Shown: positions 1 to 6,570 of the stretch, in pieces
How the letters are laid out: every line of letters starts with the position of its first letter
Position numbering within the stretch: position 1 is the first letter of the stretch
Source: an uncultured Eubacteriales bacterium
GTDB taxonomy: Bacteria > Bacillota > Clostridia > Oscillospirales > Oscillospiraceae
Direction: 5' to 3'
Assembly: GCA_900543085.1 (NCBI GenBank)
Contig: UQQF01000070.1
Location: 1 to 8,074, forward strand
Length of the DNA stretch: 8,074 nt
Translations under genes and position numbers: made by a program
Notes under the pieces: generated by a model
What the model saw: only the letters and a program-made list of their open reading frames with translations
The model's database searches: none
Told to the model about the DNA's origin: nothing

Positions 1-77
1 AGTTCACGCTGGTGAAGGGCATGGAGGACAGCTGGGACGAGATGCGCGCCATAGTCGACAAGTACCGCGCCGGCTAA
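1..77 (+). CDS. C-terminal end of an unrecognised protein (partial)
   Basis: The reading frame enters from the left edge and runs 24 complete codons (first full codon at base 3) to a TAA at 75-77. The visible end reads FTLVKGMEDSWDEMRA and then IVDKYRAG. It is charged, probably helical, and has no motif I can assign to a family. A very strong intrinsic terminator begins 24 bp after the stop, which supports this being the true 3' end of a transcribed gene and not a chance open frame. Codon choice (GTG, CTG, GAC, AAG, ATA) matches the downstream genes. No function is proposed. Confidence 0.6.
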   Translation, partial: FTLVKGMEDSWDEMRAIVDKYRAG

Positions 78-101
78 AGCGCCTCGGGAAAAGCGGCAAC
101 G

Positions 102-143
102 ACGCCGGAGCAAGCTTTTTAAAGCTTGCTCCGGCGTTTTTTT
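102..143 (+). terminator. strong intrinsic terminator after the upstream gene
   Basis: A perfect 17-bp inverted repeat (102-118 against 121-137, starting ACGCCGGAGCAAGC) with almost no loop is followed by a T run at 137-143. The upper stem is AT-rich (AAGCTTT/AAAGCTT), so the real loop is probably a few bases wider than two. This insulates fbp from the upstream gene. The - strand side has no long T run, so it probably works in one direction only. Confidence 0.93.
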
Positions 144-218
144 ACTGCGCATCCGCCGCGCCGCCCGCCCGGTTGCGGTGGCGTTTCGCCGTGCGCGCGT
201 GATTTTACAAAAACCCGG

Positions 219-247
219 TTGCAAGAGCCCCGGGCACAGTGTAAAAT
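219..247 (+). promoter_or_regulatory. sigma-A type promoter for fbp
   Basis: A -35 element TTGCAA (219-224) and a -10 element TAAAAT (242-247) are separated by exactly 17 bp. Transcription would start near 254, giving a leader of about 24 nt that holds the Shine-Dalgarno AAGGAGGT (263-270). The leader is too short for a riboswitch. The stretch between the upstream terminator and this promoter (144-218) is GC-rich, and I see no further signal in it. Confidence 0.6.
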
Positions 248-277
248 TATTGCGACACAACTAAGGAGGTCACGGAT

Positions 278-2158
278 ATGGGCGAGTTTTCGCGCGAATA
301 CCTCTCACTGCTCTCGGAAAAGTACAAAAACGAGGCGGCGGTGTGCTCGGAGATAATCAACCTTGAAGCCATACTCACGCTGCCCAAGGGCACGGAGCAT
401 TTCATAAGCGACCTGCACGGCGAGTACGACGCGGTGCGGCACATACTCAACAACTGCTCGGGCGTCATCCTCGAGAAGGTGCGCCGCCTGCTGGAGGAGC
501 GGCGCGGCGAAGCCGCCTGCCGGGCGCTCTGCTCGATAATCTACTACCCGCGCGAGGAGCTGGCCGCCCTGCGCGAGCGCGGCGAGCTGCCGGACGAACG
601 GCTGCGCAATACGCTGGAGGACCTCTGCCTGCTGTCCGAGACGCTCTCCAGCAAGTACACGCGCGCGCATGTGCGCCGCCAGATGCCCTCCGGCTGGGAG
701 TTCGTGCTCGACGAGCTGCTGCACATCCAGCGCGACGAGGACGCCAACCAGCACCACTATCACGACACCATACTCGACAGCATAGTCGAGACGGGCGCGG
801 CAGAAAACGTCATAGTCGCGCTGACCGAGCTGATAAAGCGCCTTGCGGTGGACAGGCTGCACGTCGTGGGCGACATCTTTGACCGCGGGCCGGAGCCTGC
901 CGGCGTGGTGGAGCTGCTCATGCGCCAGAGGCACATTGACATACAGTGGGGCAACCACGACATACTCTGGCTGGGCGCGGCGGCCGGCTCCCCGGCCTGC
1001 GTGTTCACGGTGCTGCGCATCACCTGTGACTACGACAACGAGCTGACGCTCGAGCGCCGCTACGGCGTGTCGCTGCGCGCGCTGTCCGAGTTCTGCGAGC
1101 GCGTTTACGGCTCCGCGGACAAGAAGACGCGCAAGCTGGCGCTGTCCGTCCTCGGCTTCAAGCTGGAGGGTCAGGTCATCATGCGCCACCCCGGCTACAA
1201 CATGGACGACCGGCTGATGCTCAACCGCATAGACTACGACAGCTGGACTGTGAGCCTGGACTCGGGCGTCTATCCGCTGAACACCACCCACCTGCCGACC
1301 ATCGACCCCGCCGACCCCTACAAACTGTCTGCCGAGGAGAGCGCGCTTGTGGACGAGTACGTCGACGCCTTCGGCGACAGCCAGGCGCTCCGCCGGCACC
1401 TGGACTTCATATACCAGCGCGGCAGCACCTATCTCACCTGCAACGGAAATTTGCTGTTCCACGGCTGCATACCGCTGACGGAGGACGGCAAGTTTGCCCG
1501 CGTCCGCCACGGCGGCAGGTGGTACTCCGGCAAGGCGCTGATGGACTACGCCGACGCCGTGGTCAAGAGCGCATGGGTCAGCGGCGACGAGAGCGCGCTG
1601 GACATGATGTGGTACCTCTGGTGCGGCAACGACAGCCCCTTCTCCGGCCGCGTGTTCCACACGTTCGAGCGCGCGATGGTCGACGACGAGAGCACCTGGG
1701 CTGAGCCGCGCAACCCCTACTTCCGCTACTGGGACGACGAGGACACGGCGCGCATGATACTCGCCGAGTTCGGGCTTGACCCCGACAGCGGCCACATCAT
1801 CAACGGCCACACTCCCGTCAAGGCCAAAAAGGGAGAAAGCCCGGTCAAGGCCGGCGGCAAGCTGTTCGTGATAGACGGCGGCTTCTGCAAGGCGTACCAG
1901 AAGACCACGGGCATCGCCGGCTACACGCTGATCTACAGCTCCCACGGCATCCGGCTCAAGAGCCACCGCCCCTTCGAGGGCATTGCAAGGGTGCTCAGCG
2001 ACAACGCCGACATGGAGAGCGACAGCGTCTCCATAGAACAATTCCCCCGCCGGCGCTACATAGCTGACACCGACGAGGGAGTGACGCTCCGCCGCAGGAT
2101 AACCGCCCTGCGCGAGCTGCTTGAGCTCTACCGCAGCGGAGAGCTGTCTCAGTTCTGA
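278..2158 (+). CDS. fbp: fructose-1,6-bisphosphatase class III
   Basis: Cytosolic gluconeogenic enzyme that hydrolyses fructose 1,6-bisphosphate to fructose 6-phosphate and phosphate. It belongs to the Bacillota-type class III family (FBPase_2), which has a metallophosphatase fold unrelated to class I enzymes. The 626 residues are slightly shorter than the B. subtilis protein (about 670). Metal-binding motifs appear in order: SDLHGEYD (44-51), GDIFDRG (198-204), GNHD (225-228), FHG (394-396), NGH (509-511) and DGGF (533-536). The region between GNHD and FHG corresponds to the family-specific insertion. The C-terminal part (about 590-620) is charged and helical, as usual for the family. The ATG at 278 is chosen because AAGGAGGT lies 7 nt upstream and a 17-bp-spaced promoter precedes it. 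It appears monocistronic, with terminators on both sides. Confidence 0.97.
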   Translation: MGEFSREYLSLLSEKYKNEAAVCSEIINLEAILTLPKGTEHFISDLHGEYDAVRHILNNCSGVILEKVRRLLEERRGEAACRALCSIIYYPREELAALRERGELPDERLRNTLEDLCLLSETLSSKYTRAHVRRQMPSGWEFVLDELLHIQRDEDANQHHYHDTILDSIVETGAAENVIVALTELIKRLAVDRLHVVGDIFDRGPEPAGVVELLMRQRHIDIQWGNHDILWLGAAAGSPACVFTVLRITCDYDNELTLERRYGVSLRALSEFCERVYGSADKKTRKLALSVLGFKLEGQVIMRHPGYNMDDRLMLNRIDYDSWTVSLDSGVYPLNTTHLPTIDPADPYKLSAEESALVDEYVDAFGDSQALRRHLDFIYQRGSTYLTCNGNLLFHGCIPLTEDGKFARVRHGGRWYSGKALMDYADAVVKSAWVSGDESALDMMWYLWCGNDSPFSGRVFHTFERAMVDDESTWAEPRNPYFRYWDDEDTARMILAEFGLDPDSGHIINGHTPVKAKKGESPVKAGGKLFVIDGGFCKAYQKTTGIAGYTLIYSSHGIRLKSHRPFEGIARVLSDNADMESDSVSIEQFPRRRYIADTDEGVTLRRRITALRELLELYRSGELSQF

Positions 2159-2172
2159 GCCGTATAAAAACG

Positions 2173-2205
2173 TTAAAAGGCCGCCCTGTCCGGGCGGCCT
2201 TTTAA
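2173..2205. terminator. bidirectional terminator between fbp and rpsT
   Basis: A perfect 14-bp stem (2173-2186 against 2192-2205; left arm TTAAAAGGCCGCCC) encloses a 5-nt loop. The GC core is flanked by A runs on the left and T runs on the right, so both strands show stem-then-U structure. It starts 14 bp after the fbp stop and ends 5 bp from the rpsT stop on the opposite strand, so it serves both convergent genes. Confidence 0.92.
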
Positions 2206-2210
2206 ACGAC

Positions 2211-2471
2211 TTACATCGCGTTGAGCTTCTGAGTCATGGTGCTCTTTTTGTGCGCGGCGTTGTTCTTGTGGATGAGTCCCTTGGCCGCAGCGCGGTCGAC
2301 GGACTTGACAGCAACTTTATAGGTGCTGGCAGCTGCCTCCTTGTTGCCCTCGGCTACTGCCGCATCGAACTTCTTCATGACGGTCCTGAGCGCGGTCTTG
2401 CGCGCACGGTTGCGGGCGTTCTCCACCTTGCTCTTGGCGTCACGCTTCATAGCAGACTTGATATTGGGCAT
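2211..2471 (-). CDS. rpsT: 30S ribosomal protein S20
   Basis: Small basic protein that binds 16S rRNA in the body of the 30S subunit. The 86-residue length is normal for the family. The sequence opens MPNIKSAMKRDAKSK and is a Lys/Arg/Ala-rich three-helix bundle. Typical S20 signatures are NRARKTALRT (21-30), DRAAAKGLIHKN (59-70) and the KKST end (75-78). The ATG at 2471 is preceded on the - strand by a strong AGGAGGAGGT (2484-2493) with slightly long spacing (about 12 nt). A close promoter lies upstream. Both isoleucine codons are ATC, unlike most genes here, as expected for a highly expressed gene. Divergence from gpr is the same arrangement known in Bacillus. Confidence 0.98.
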   Translation of the reverse strand: MPNIKSAMKRDAKSKVENARNRARKTALRTVMKKFDAAVAEGNKEAAASTYKVAVKSVDRAAAKGLIHKNNAAHKKSTMTQKLNAM

Positions 2472-2527
2472 GCTCTATTTGCCACCTCCTCCTATAAAAT
2501 TACGTGGTTATGCACTCACGGACTGTT

Positions 2528-2556
2528 ATTTTACCATCTGGCTTCACAAAAATCAA
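2528..2556 (-). promoter_or_regulatory. sigma-A type promoter for rpsT
   Basis: Read on the - strand, -35 TTGATT (2556-2551) and -10 TAAAAT (2533-2528) are separated by 17 bp. Transcription would start near 2521, giving a leader of about 50 nt that contains the AGGAGGAGGT ribosome site. The promoter lies inside the 179-bp rpsT/gpr divergent region. Confidence 0.65.
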
Positions 2557-2586
2557 GAGCTTTTTGACTTTTTCCCGACGGATTTT

Positions 2587-2617
2587 GAATAAGCCCGGCC
2601 TCAAAACAAAGAATATA
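2587..2617 (+). promoter_or_regulatory. weak candidate sigma-G promoter for gpr
   Basis: GAATA at 2587-2591 fits the sigma-G -35 consensus GHATR. GAATATA at 2611-2617 matches 5 of 7 positions of the sigma-G -10 consensus CATWHTA. The spacer is 19 bp, one longer than usual. Known gpr genes are transcribed in the forespore by sigma-F and sigma-G, so a promoter of this class is expected here, but the match is imperfect. No good sigma-A promoter was found for gpr. Confidence 0.28.
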
Positions 2618-2650
2618 CAGCATCTTGTGTTTGAAAGGGCTGAGCGCACT

Positions 2651-3493
2651 ATGACTGGAAAATTCCGCACCGACCTCGCCGCCGAAATGCGCGAAAACGC
2701 CGGCTCAGGCGAGCTTCTGGGCGTCCGCGCCGGCGAGTGGCAGACCCGCGGCTTTGACGTCACCCGCGTGGACATACTCGATGAGCGGGGCGTTGAGAAG
2801 TTATGTAAACCTGTTGGCAGCTATATCACAGTCTCCGCCCGCGCCCTGGCTGAGCGCAGGCCGGAGTCCTTCGCCGACGGGGCGCAGACCCTCGCCGAGC
2901 TGCTGCGCGAACTGCTGCCGAAGCCGGGCGAGCTGACTTTGGTTGCCGGACTGGGCAACGCGGCCATGACGCCCGACGCGGTCGGGCCGCTGGCGGTGGA
3001 GTACACCCTCGCCACCCGGCACCTCAAGCGCACCATGCCGCAGGACTTTGCTGGACTGTCCCCCGTCTGCGCCGTTCGCCCGGGAGTGCTCGGCACTACG
3101 GGCATCGAGAGCGCCGAGATGATAAAGTCCGTCTGCGAGCGCGTGGCCGCAGTGCAGGTCATAGCCATAGACGCCCTCGCCGCCGCGTCGCTGGACAGGC
3201 TCTGCGCCACGATACAGCTCACCGACGCGGGTATCGTCCCCGGCTCCGGCGTGGGCAACGACAGAGCCGCGCTCAGCCGTGAAACGCTAGGCGTGCCCGT
3301 CATAGCCATCGGCGTGCCGACAGTGGTAGACGCCGCTGCGTTCTCGGACGAGGAGGCCGCGAAGGGGATGTTCGTCACGCCGCGAGACATAGATGCCTCC
3401 GTGCGCTCGTTGGCGAAGCTCATAGGCTACGCCGTGAATCTCGCGCTGCACGACGGGCTGACAATAGCAGACATTGACCTGCTCAAGAGCTGA
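2651..3493 (+). CDS. gpr: germination protease (GPR endopeptidase)
   Basis: Spore-core endopeptidase that starts degradation of small acid-soluble spore proteins during germination. It is made as an inactive zymogen in the forespore. The 280 residues from ATG 2651 are short beside the Bacillus enzyme (about 370). Family landmarks are FRTDLA (5-10, where the zymogen self-cleaves in B. megaterium, giving a propeptide of only about 8 residues here), KPVGSYITV (53-61), GLGN (100-103), TPDAVGP (107-113), IDALAA (173-178), VPGSGVGN (196-203), PVIAIGVPTVVDA (216-228) and MFVTPRDID (240-248). D109 and D174 probably correspond to the two catalytic-region aspartates of the B. megaterium enzyme. The frame is open upstream to 2504, but that extension crosses the rpsT promoter and has no family similarity. 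A modest AAAGGG (2634-2639) precedes 2651. The stop codon lies inside parS1. Confidence 0.95.
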   Translation: MTGKFRTDLAAEMRENAGSGELLGVRAGEWQTRGFDVTRVDILDERGVEKLCKPVGSYITVSARALAERRPESFADGAQTLAELLRELLPKPGELTLVAGLGNAAMTPDAVGPLAVEYTLATRHLKRTMPQDFAGLSPVCAVRPGVLGTTGIESAEMIKSVCERVAAVQVIAIDALAAASLDRLCATIQLTDAGIVPGSGVGNDRAALSRETLGVPVIAIGVPTVVDAAAFSDEEAAKGMFVTPRDIDASVRSLAKLIGYAVNLALHDGLTIADIDLLKS

Positions 3494-3514
3494 GGTTTCA
3501 CGTGAAACCTCAGC
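3489..3514. other. parS: parS-like ParB-binding site 1
   Basis: A perfect 26-bp palindrome centred at 3501/3502. Its 16-bp core GGTTTCACGTGAAACC (3494-3509) matches the Bacillota parS consensus TGTTnCACGTGAAACA at all but the two outermost bases. The gpr TGA stop (3491-3493) is inside it. There is no T run, so it does not look like an intrinsic terminator even though it could fold in RNA. Confidence 0.9.
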
Positions 3515-3527
3515 GGGGCTGACAGAA

Positions 3528-3543
3528 TGTTTAACGTGAAACA
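3528..3543. other. parS: parS-like ParB-binding site 2
   Basis: TGTTTAACGTGAAACA matches the parS consensus with one mismatch (A for C at position 6 of the left half). Its centre is 34 bp from that of site 1, and it ends 2 bp before the parA promoter -35 element. ParB spreading from site 1 would also cover this site. Confidence 0.8.
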
Positions 3544-3545
3544 TG

Positions 3546-3574
3546 TTGAAACGCAAGGCCAATCCTGCTATAAT
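3546..3574 (+). promoter_or_regulatory. near-consensus parA promoter with extended -10
   Basis: TTGAAA (3546-3551), a 17-bp spacer and TATAAT (3569-3574) preceded by TGC (3566-3568) make an extended -10. This is the best promoter in the window. Transcription would start near 3581, leaving a leader of about 19 nt with ribosome site AAAAGAGGG (3586-3594). It probably drives parA, parB, serS and the SnoaL-like gene. Confidence 0.85.
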
Positions 3575-3599
3575 ACGAGGTACAGAAAAGAGGGATGAC

Positions 3600-4355
3600 A
3601 TGGGCAAGATCATAGCTGTCGCCAATCAGAAGGGCGGCGTGGGCAAGACGACGACCTGCATCAACCTGGTCGCTGCCCTGAAAAAACGCAACCGCAAGGT
3701 GCTGCTGGTCGACTGCGACCCGCAGGGCAACAGTACATCGGGCATGGGCGTCTCCAAAGACCGGATGCCGAACGTATACGACCTGCTGGTGCGCGGAACC
3801 GCTCTGGCGGAGTGCATAGAGCAGACGCCCTACGGCGACGTTCTTCCCGCCAACCGCGAGCTGTCCGGCGCGACCGTGGAGCTTGTGGACATGCAGGCGC
3901 GGGAATACGTGCTGAAGACCGCACTTATCCCGGCACGGGAGCTGTATGACTACATATTTGTGGACTGCCCACCCTCGTTGGAACTGCTGACCGTCAACGC
4001 GCTGGCCGCGGCGGACAGCGTGCTCATCCCTGTGCAGTGCGAATACTACGCGCTGGAGGGCATAGCGGACTTGATGACCACCGTGAAGCTGACGAAGCGC
4101 ACCTTCAACCCGGAGCTTGAGGTGCAGGGCATAGTGCTGACGATGTACGACTCCCGCACCAACTTCTCTGAGCAGGTGGCCGCAGAAGTGGAGAAGTTTT
4201 TCGGCAACAGCGTGTACAAGACGCGCATACCGCGCGCGGTGCGTATAGCCGAAAGCCCCAGTCACGGCATGCCTGTGATAAAGTACGACAGGATGTCGCG
4301 CGGGAGCAGAGCTTACCTGCACCTGGCGGATGAGCTTATCAGGAGGGAGGAGTGA
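3600..4355 (+). CDS. parA: chromosome-partition ATPase ParA (Soj)
   Basis: Deviant Walker-A ATPase that forms ATP-bound dimers on the nucleoid. It is driven by ParB-parS to segregate origins, and in Bacillus it also regulates DnaA and sporulation. The 251 residues match the usual length (about 253). Motifs are KGGVGKTT (11-18, signature Lys11 and Lys16), VDCDPQGN (37-44, containing Asp40) and VDCPPS (121-126), then PVQCEYYALEG (144-154). G12, K16 and D40 fall at the same numbers as the well-studied residues of B. subtilis Soj. ATG 3600 is chosen because AAAAGAGGG lies 5 nt upstream and the protein starts MGKIIAVANQKGG. An in-frame ATG at 3543 lies upstream of the promoter -10 and would not be transcribed. 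The stop overlaps the parB start. Confidence 0.97.
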   Translation: MGKIIAVANQKGGVGKTTTCINLVAALKKRNRKVLLVDCDPQGNSTSGMGVSKDRMPNVYDLLVRGTALAECIEQTPYGDVLPANRELSGATVELVDMQAREYVLKTALIPARELYDYIFVDCPPSLELLTVNALAAADSVLIPVQCEYYALEGIADLMTTVKLTKRTFNPELEVQGIVLTMYDSRTNFSEQVAAEVEKFFGNSVYKTRIPRAVRIAESPSHGMPVIKYDRMSRGSRAYLHLADELIRREE

Positions 4356-5218
4356 ACTTGGCAGCCAAAAAGGGACTTGGAACCGGCCTGAATGCCCTGT
4401 TCGGCGAGGCGGAGAAGGACGACAGAGAGGAAATCCAGCAGCTGCCCATTTCCCGGGTGGAGCCGAGGGAAGGCCAGCCCAGGACAAACTTCGACGAGGC
4501 CAGCCTCCAGGAGCTGGCGGACTCCATTCACGAGTACGGAATGATCCAGCCGATAACCGCGCGCAGGCTGGACTCGGGCTACTATCAGATAATCGCCGGC
4601 GAGCGCCGCTGGCGCGCGGCCAGAATGGCCGGCCTGCGCGAAGTACCGGTGCGCGTGATAGAGGCGGACGACCGCCTGGCCACCGAACTGGCGCTGGTCG
4701 AGAACCTGCAGCGCGAGGACTTGAACCCCGTGGAAGAAGCGCTTGGATACAAGACGCTGATAGAGGAGTACGGCCTGACGCAGGACGAGGCCGCAAAACG
4801 AGTGGGAAAGTCGCGCCCGACGGTCACCAATGCACTGCGCCTGCTGACGCTCGCGCCCGAGGTGCAGCAGTTTGTGGAACAGGGACTGCTTTCAGCCGGA
4901 CATGCCCGCGCATTGGTGGGCATAAGGCCGGAGGAGGCGCAGATAGACGCCGCGCGCAGCGTCATAGCCAACGGGCTCTCCGTCCGCCGCACAGAACAGC
5001 TTGCCGCCAAGCTGATGCGCGAGCCGAAACCGGCCGAGCCAGAGGACGAGATACGCGTGGACTACGCCGCCGAGGTCACCAAGCGCCTGGAAAAAGCGCT
5101 GGGACGCAAGGTGAAGCTCACCGAAAACGGAAAACGCGGCAAAATAACGCTTGAATACTACAGCGCCGACGACCGCGAGCGTCTTATCGAGCTGCTCGCG
5201 GCGCTGGAAAACAAATAA
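4352..5218 (+). CDS. parB: chromosome-partition protein ParB (Spo0J)
   Basis: DNA-binding CTPase that loads at parS, spreads as a clamp, stimulates ParA and recruits SMC. The 288 residues show an N-terminal ParA-stimulating peptide KKGLGTGLNALF (6-17), a CTP-binding ParB/Srx domain (about 30-120) with GERRWRAARMAG (83-94) and ENLQRED (117-123), a helix-turn-helix (about 143-165, TQDEAAKRVGKSRPTV) for parS binding, and a C-terminal dimerisation domain (about 235-288). The GTG at 4352 overlaps the parA TGA by 3 bases, which implies translational coupling. A TTG at 4358 would give MAAKKGLG and fits family N-termini at least as well. The purine-rich AGGAGGGAGGAG (4341-4352) could serve either start. 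The parS substrates lie just upstream of parA. Confidence 0.97.
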   Translation: MNLAAKKGLGTGLNALFGEAEKDDREEIQQLPISRVEPREGQPRTNFDEASLQELADSIHEYGMIQPITARRLDSGYYQIIAGERRWRAARMAGLREVPVRVIEADDRLATELALVENLQREDLNPVEEALGYKTLIEEYGLTQDEAAKRVGKSRPTVTNALRLLTLAPEVQQFVEQGLLSAGHARALVGIRPEEAQIDAARSVIANGLSVRRTEQLAAKLMREPKPAEPEDEIRVDYAAEVTKRLEKALGRKVKLTENGKRGKITLEYYSADDRERLIELLAALENK

Positions 5219-5235
5219 ATTGTGAGGGAAATGCT

Positions 5236-6543
5236 ATGCTTGATATAAAGTTTGTACGTGAAAACCCCGAGCTTGTAAAGGAAAACATAAAGAAGAAGTT
5301 CCAGGACGAGAAGCTGCCCCTGGTCGACGAGGTCGTAGAGCTGGACGCCAAGCAGCGCGCCGCCATAACCGAGGCCAGCGAACTTCGCGCCCAGCGCAAC
5401 GCGCTGAGCAAGCAGGTCGGCGCTCTGATGGGTCAGGCGAAGAAAGACCCCAGCAAGCTGGCCGAGGCCGAGGCGATTAAGGCTCAGGTCAAGGCTCAGG
5501 CCGACCGCCTCGCCGAGCTGGAGGCTCAGGAGGCCGAGCTGGAGGAGAAGGTGCGCGCCATCATGCTGCGCATCCCGCAGATGATAGACCCCAGCGTGCC
5601 GATAGGCCCTGACGACAGCCACAACGTCGAAGTCCAGCGCTTTGGCGAGCCTAAGGTGCCCGACTTTGAGATACCTTACCACACCGAGATAATGGAGTCC
5701 TTCGGCGGCATCGACCTGGACAGCGCCAGGCGCGTGGCCGGCAACGGCTTCTATTACCTGGTCGGCGACATCGCCCGCCTGCACGAGGCCGTTCTGGCTC
5801 GCGCGCGCGACTTCATGATAGACAAGGGCTTCACCTATGTCATCCCGCCCTTCATGATACACGGCGCCGTGGTAGAGGGCGTCATGAGCTTCCCCGAGAT
5901 GGACGCCATGATGTACAAGATAGAGGGCGAAGACCTCTACCTCATCGGCACCAGCGAGCACAGCATGATAGGCCGCTTCAAGGACCAGATCCTTGCGGCG
6001 GAAGACCTGCCCCAGACCCTGACCAGCTACTCCCCCTGCTTCCGCAAGGAGAAGGGCGCGCACGGCCTGGAGGAACGCGGAGTTTACAGAATTCACCAGT
6101 TCGAGAAGCAGGAGATGATAGTCGTCTGCAAGCCCGAGGAGAGCATGGACTGGTACGAGAAGATGTGGCGCTACAGCGTGGAGCTGTTCCGCAGCTTCAA
6201 CATCCCCGTCCGCCAGCTCGAGTGCTGCTCCGGCGACCTGGCCGACCTGAAGGTCAAGAGCTGCGACATCGAGGCATGGAGCCCGAGGCAGCAGAAGTAC
6301 TTCGAGGTCTGCTCCTGCTCCAACCTGGGCGACGCCCAGGCTCGCCGCCTGAAAATACGCTACCGCGGTGAAGACGGAAAGACCTACCTCGCCCACACGC
6401 TGAACAACACCGTCGTGGCTCCGCCGCGTATGCTGATAGCCTTCCTGGAGAACAACCTCAACGCGGACGGCACCGTCGACATCCCCGAGAGCCTGCGACC
6501 CTACATGGGCGGCAAGGAGAAGCTCATACCCATAAAGAAATAA
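5236..6543 (+). CDS. serS: seryl-tRNA synthetase (class II)
   Basis: Essential cytosolic enzyme that activates serine and charges tRNA-Ser (and tRNA-Sec where present). The 435 residues suit the family. An N-terminal tRNA-binding coiled coil spans about 30-105 (Glu/Ala/Gln/Lys-rich heptads), followed by the class II core: GTSEH (238-242), motif 2 around CFRKEKGAHGLEERG (268-282) with RIHQFEKQE (285-293), the ECCSGDLADLK segment (329-339), SCSN (360-363) and motif 3 LNNTVVAPPRMLIAFLEN (389-406) with Arg398. Motif 3 differs from the LNGSGLA form of B. subtilis and resembles the LNNT form I recall from Thermus and many gut Clostridia. ATG 5236 has GAGGG 7 nt upstream. The gene lies 17 bp after parB with no terminator, promoter or T-box leader between them. 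Confidence 0.97.
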   Translation: MLDIKFVRENPELVKENIKKKFQDEKLPLVDEVVELDAKQRAAITEASELRAQRNALSKQVGALMGQAKKDPSKLAEAEAIKAQVKAQADRLAELEAQEAELEEKVRAIMLRIPQMIDPSVPIGPDDSHNVEVQRFGEPKVPDFEIPYHTEIMESFGGIDLDSARRVAGNGFYYLVGDIARLHEAVLARARDFMIDKGFTYVIPPFMIHGAVVEGVMSFPEMDAMMYKIEGEDLYLIGTSEHSMIGRFKDQILAAEDLPQTLTSYSPCFRKEKGAHGLEERGVYRIHQFEKQEMIVVCKPEESMDWYEKMWRYSVELFRSFNIPVRQLECCSGDLADLKVKSCDIEAWSPRQQKYFEVCSCSNLGDAQARRLKIRYRGEDGKTYLAHTLNNTVVAPPRMLIAFLENNLNADGTVDIPESLRPYMGGKEKLIPIKK

Positions 6544-6570
6544 CGCAAATTATATAAAGGAGACCTGTAA

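Noticed and set aside
305..2041. 578-residue open frame on the - strand opposite fbp
   Set aside because: It is the shadow of a GC-rich gene: low-complexity Val/Ala/His/Gln composition, no motifs, and the + strand carries a complete class III FBPase.
2564..2592. Sigma-A promoter for gpr using TTGACT at 2564-2569
   Set aside because: At 17 bp the -10 would be GAATAA, matching only 2 of 6 consensus bases.
2504..2650. N-terminal extension of gpr to an upstream ATG
   Set aside because: It overlaps the rpsT promoter on the other strand, lacks a ribosome site and resembles no known GPR propeptide.
3489..3514. Intrinsic terminator for gpr
   Set aside because: The palindrome has no loop and no T run, and its core is a parS sequence, so DNA binding is the better explanation.
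3543..3599. Earlier in-frame ATG for parA
   Set aside because: It lies upstream of the TATAAT at 3569-3574 and inside the parS2/promoter region, and family N-termini match the start at 3600.
3531..4796. 421-residue open frame on the - strand opposite parA and parB
   Set aside because: It crosses two well-identified genes, is Pro/Ser/Arg/His-rich and has no recognisable domain.
4330..5154. 274-residue + strand frame overlapping parB
   Set aside because: It is an out-of-frame Gly/Arg/Pro-rich reading of parB, with no family similarity.
5249..5266. Third parS-like sequence (TTTGTACGTGAAAAC) in the first codons of serS
   Set aside because: Only the right half resembles parS; the left half departs at key positions, and the bases are explained by codons for KFVRENP.
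5158..6396. 412-residue open frame on the - strand opposite serS
   Set aside because: It is an antisense shadow of serS with repetitive Leu/Ala/Val/His content and no ribosome site.
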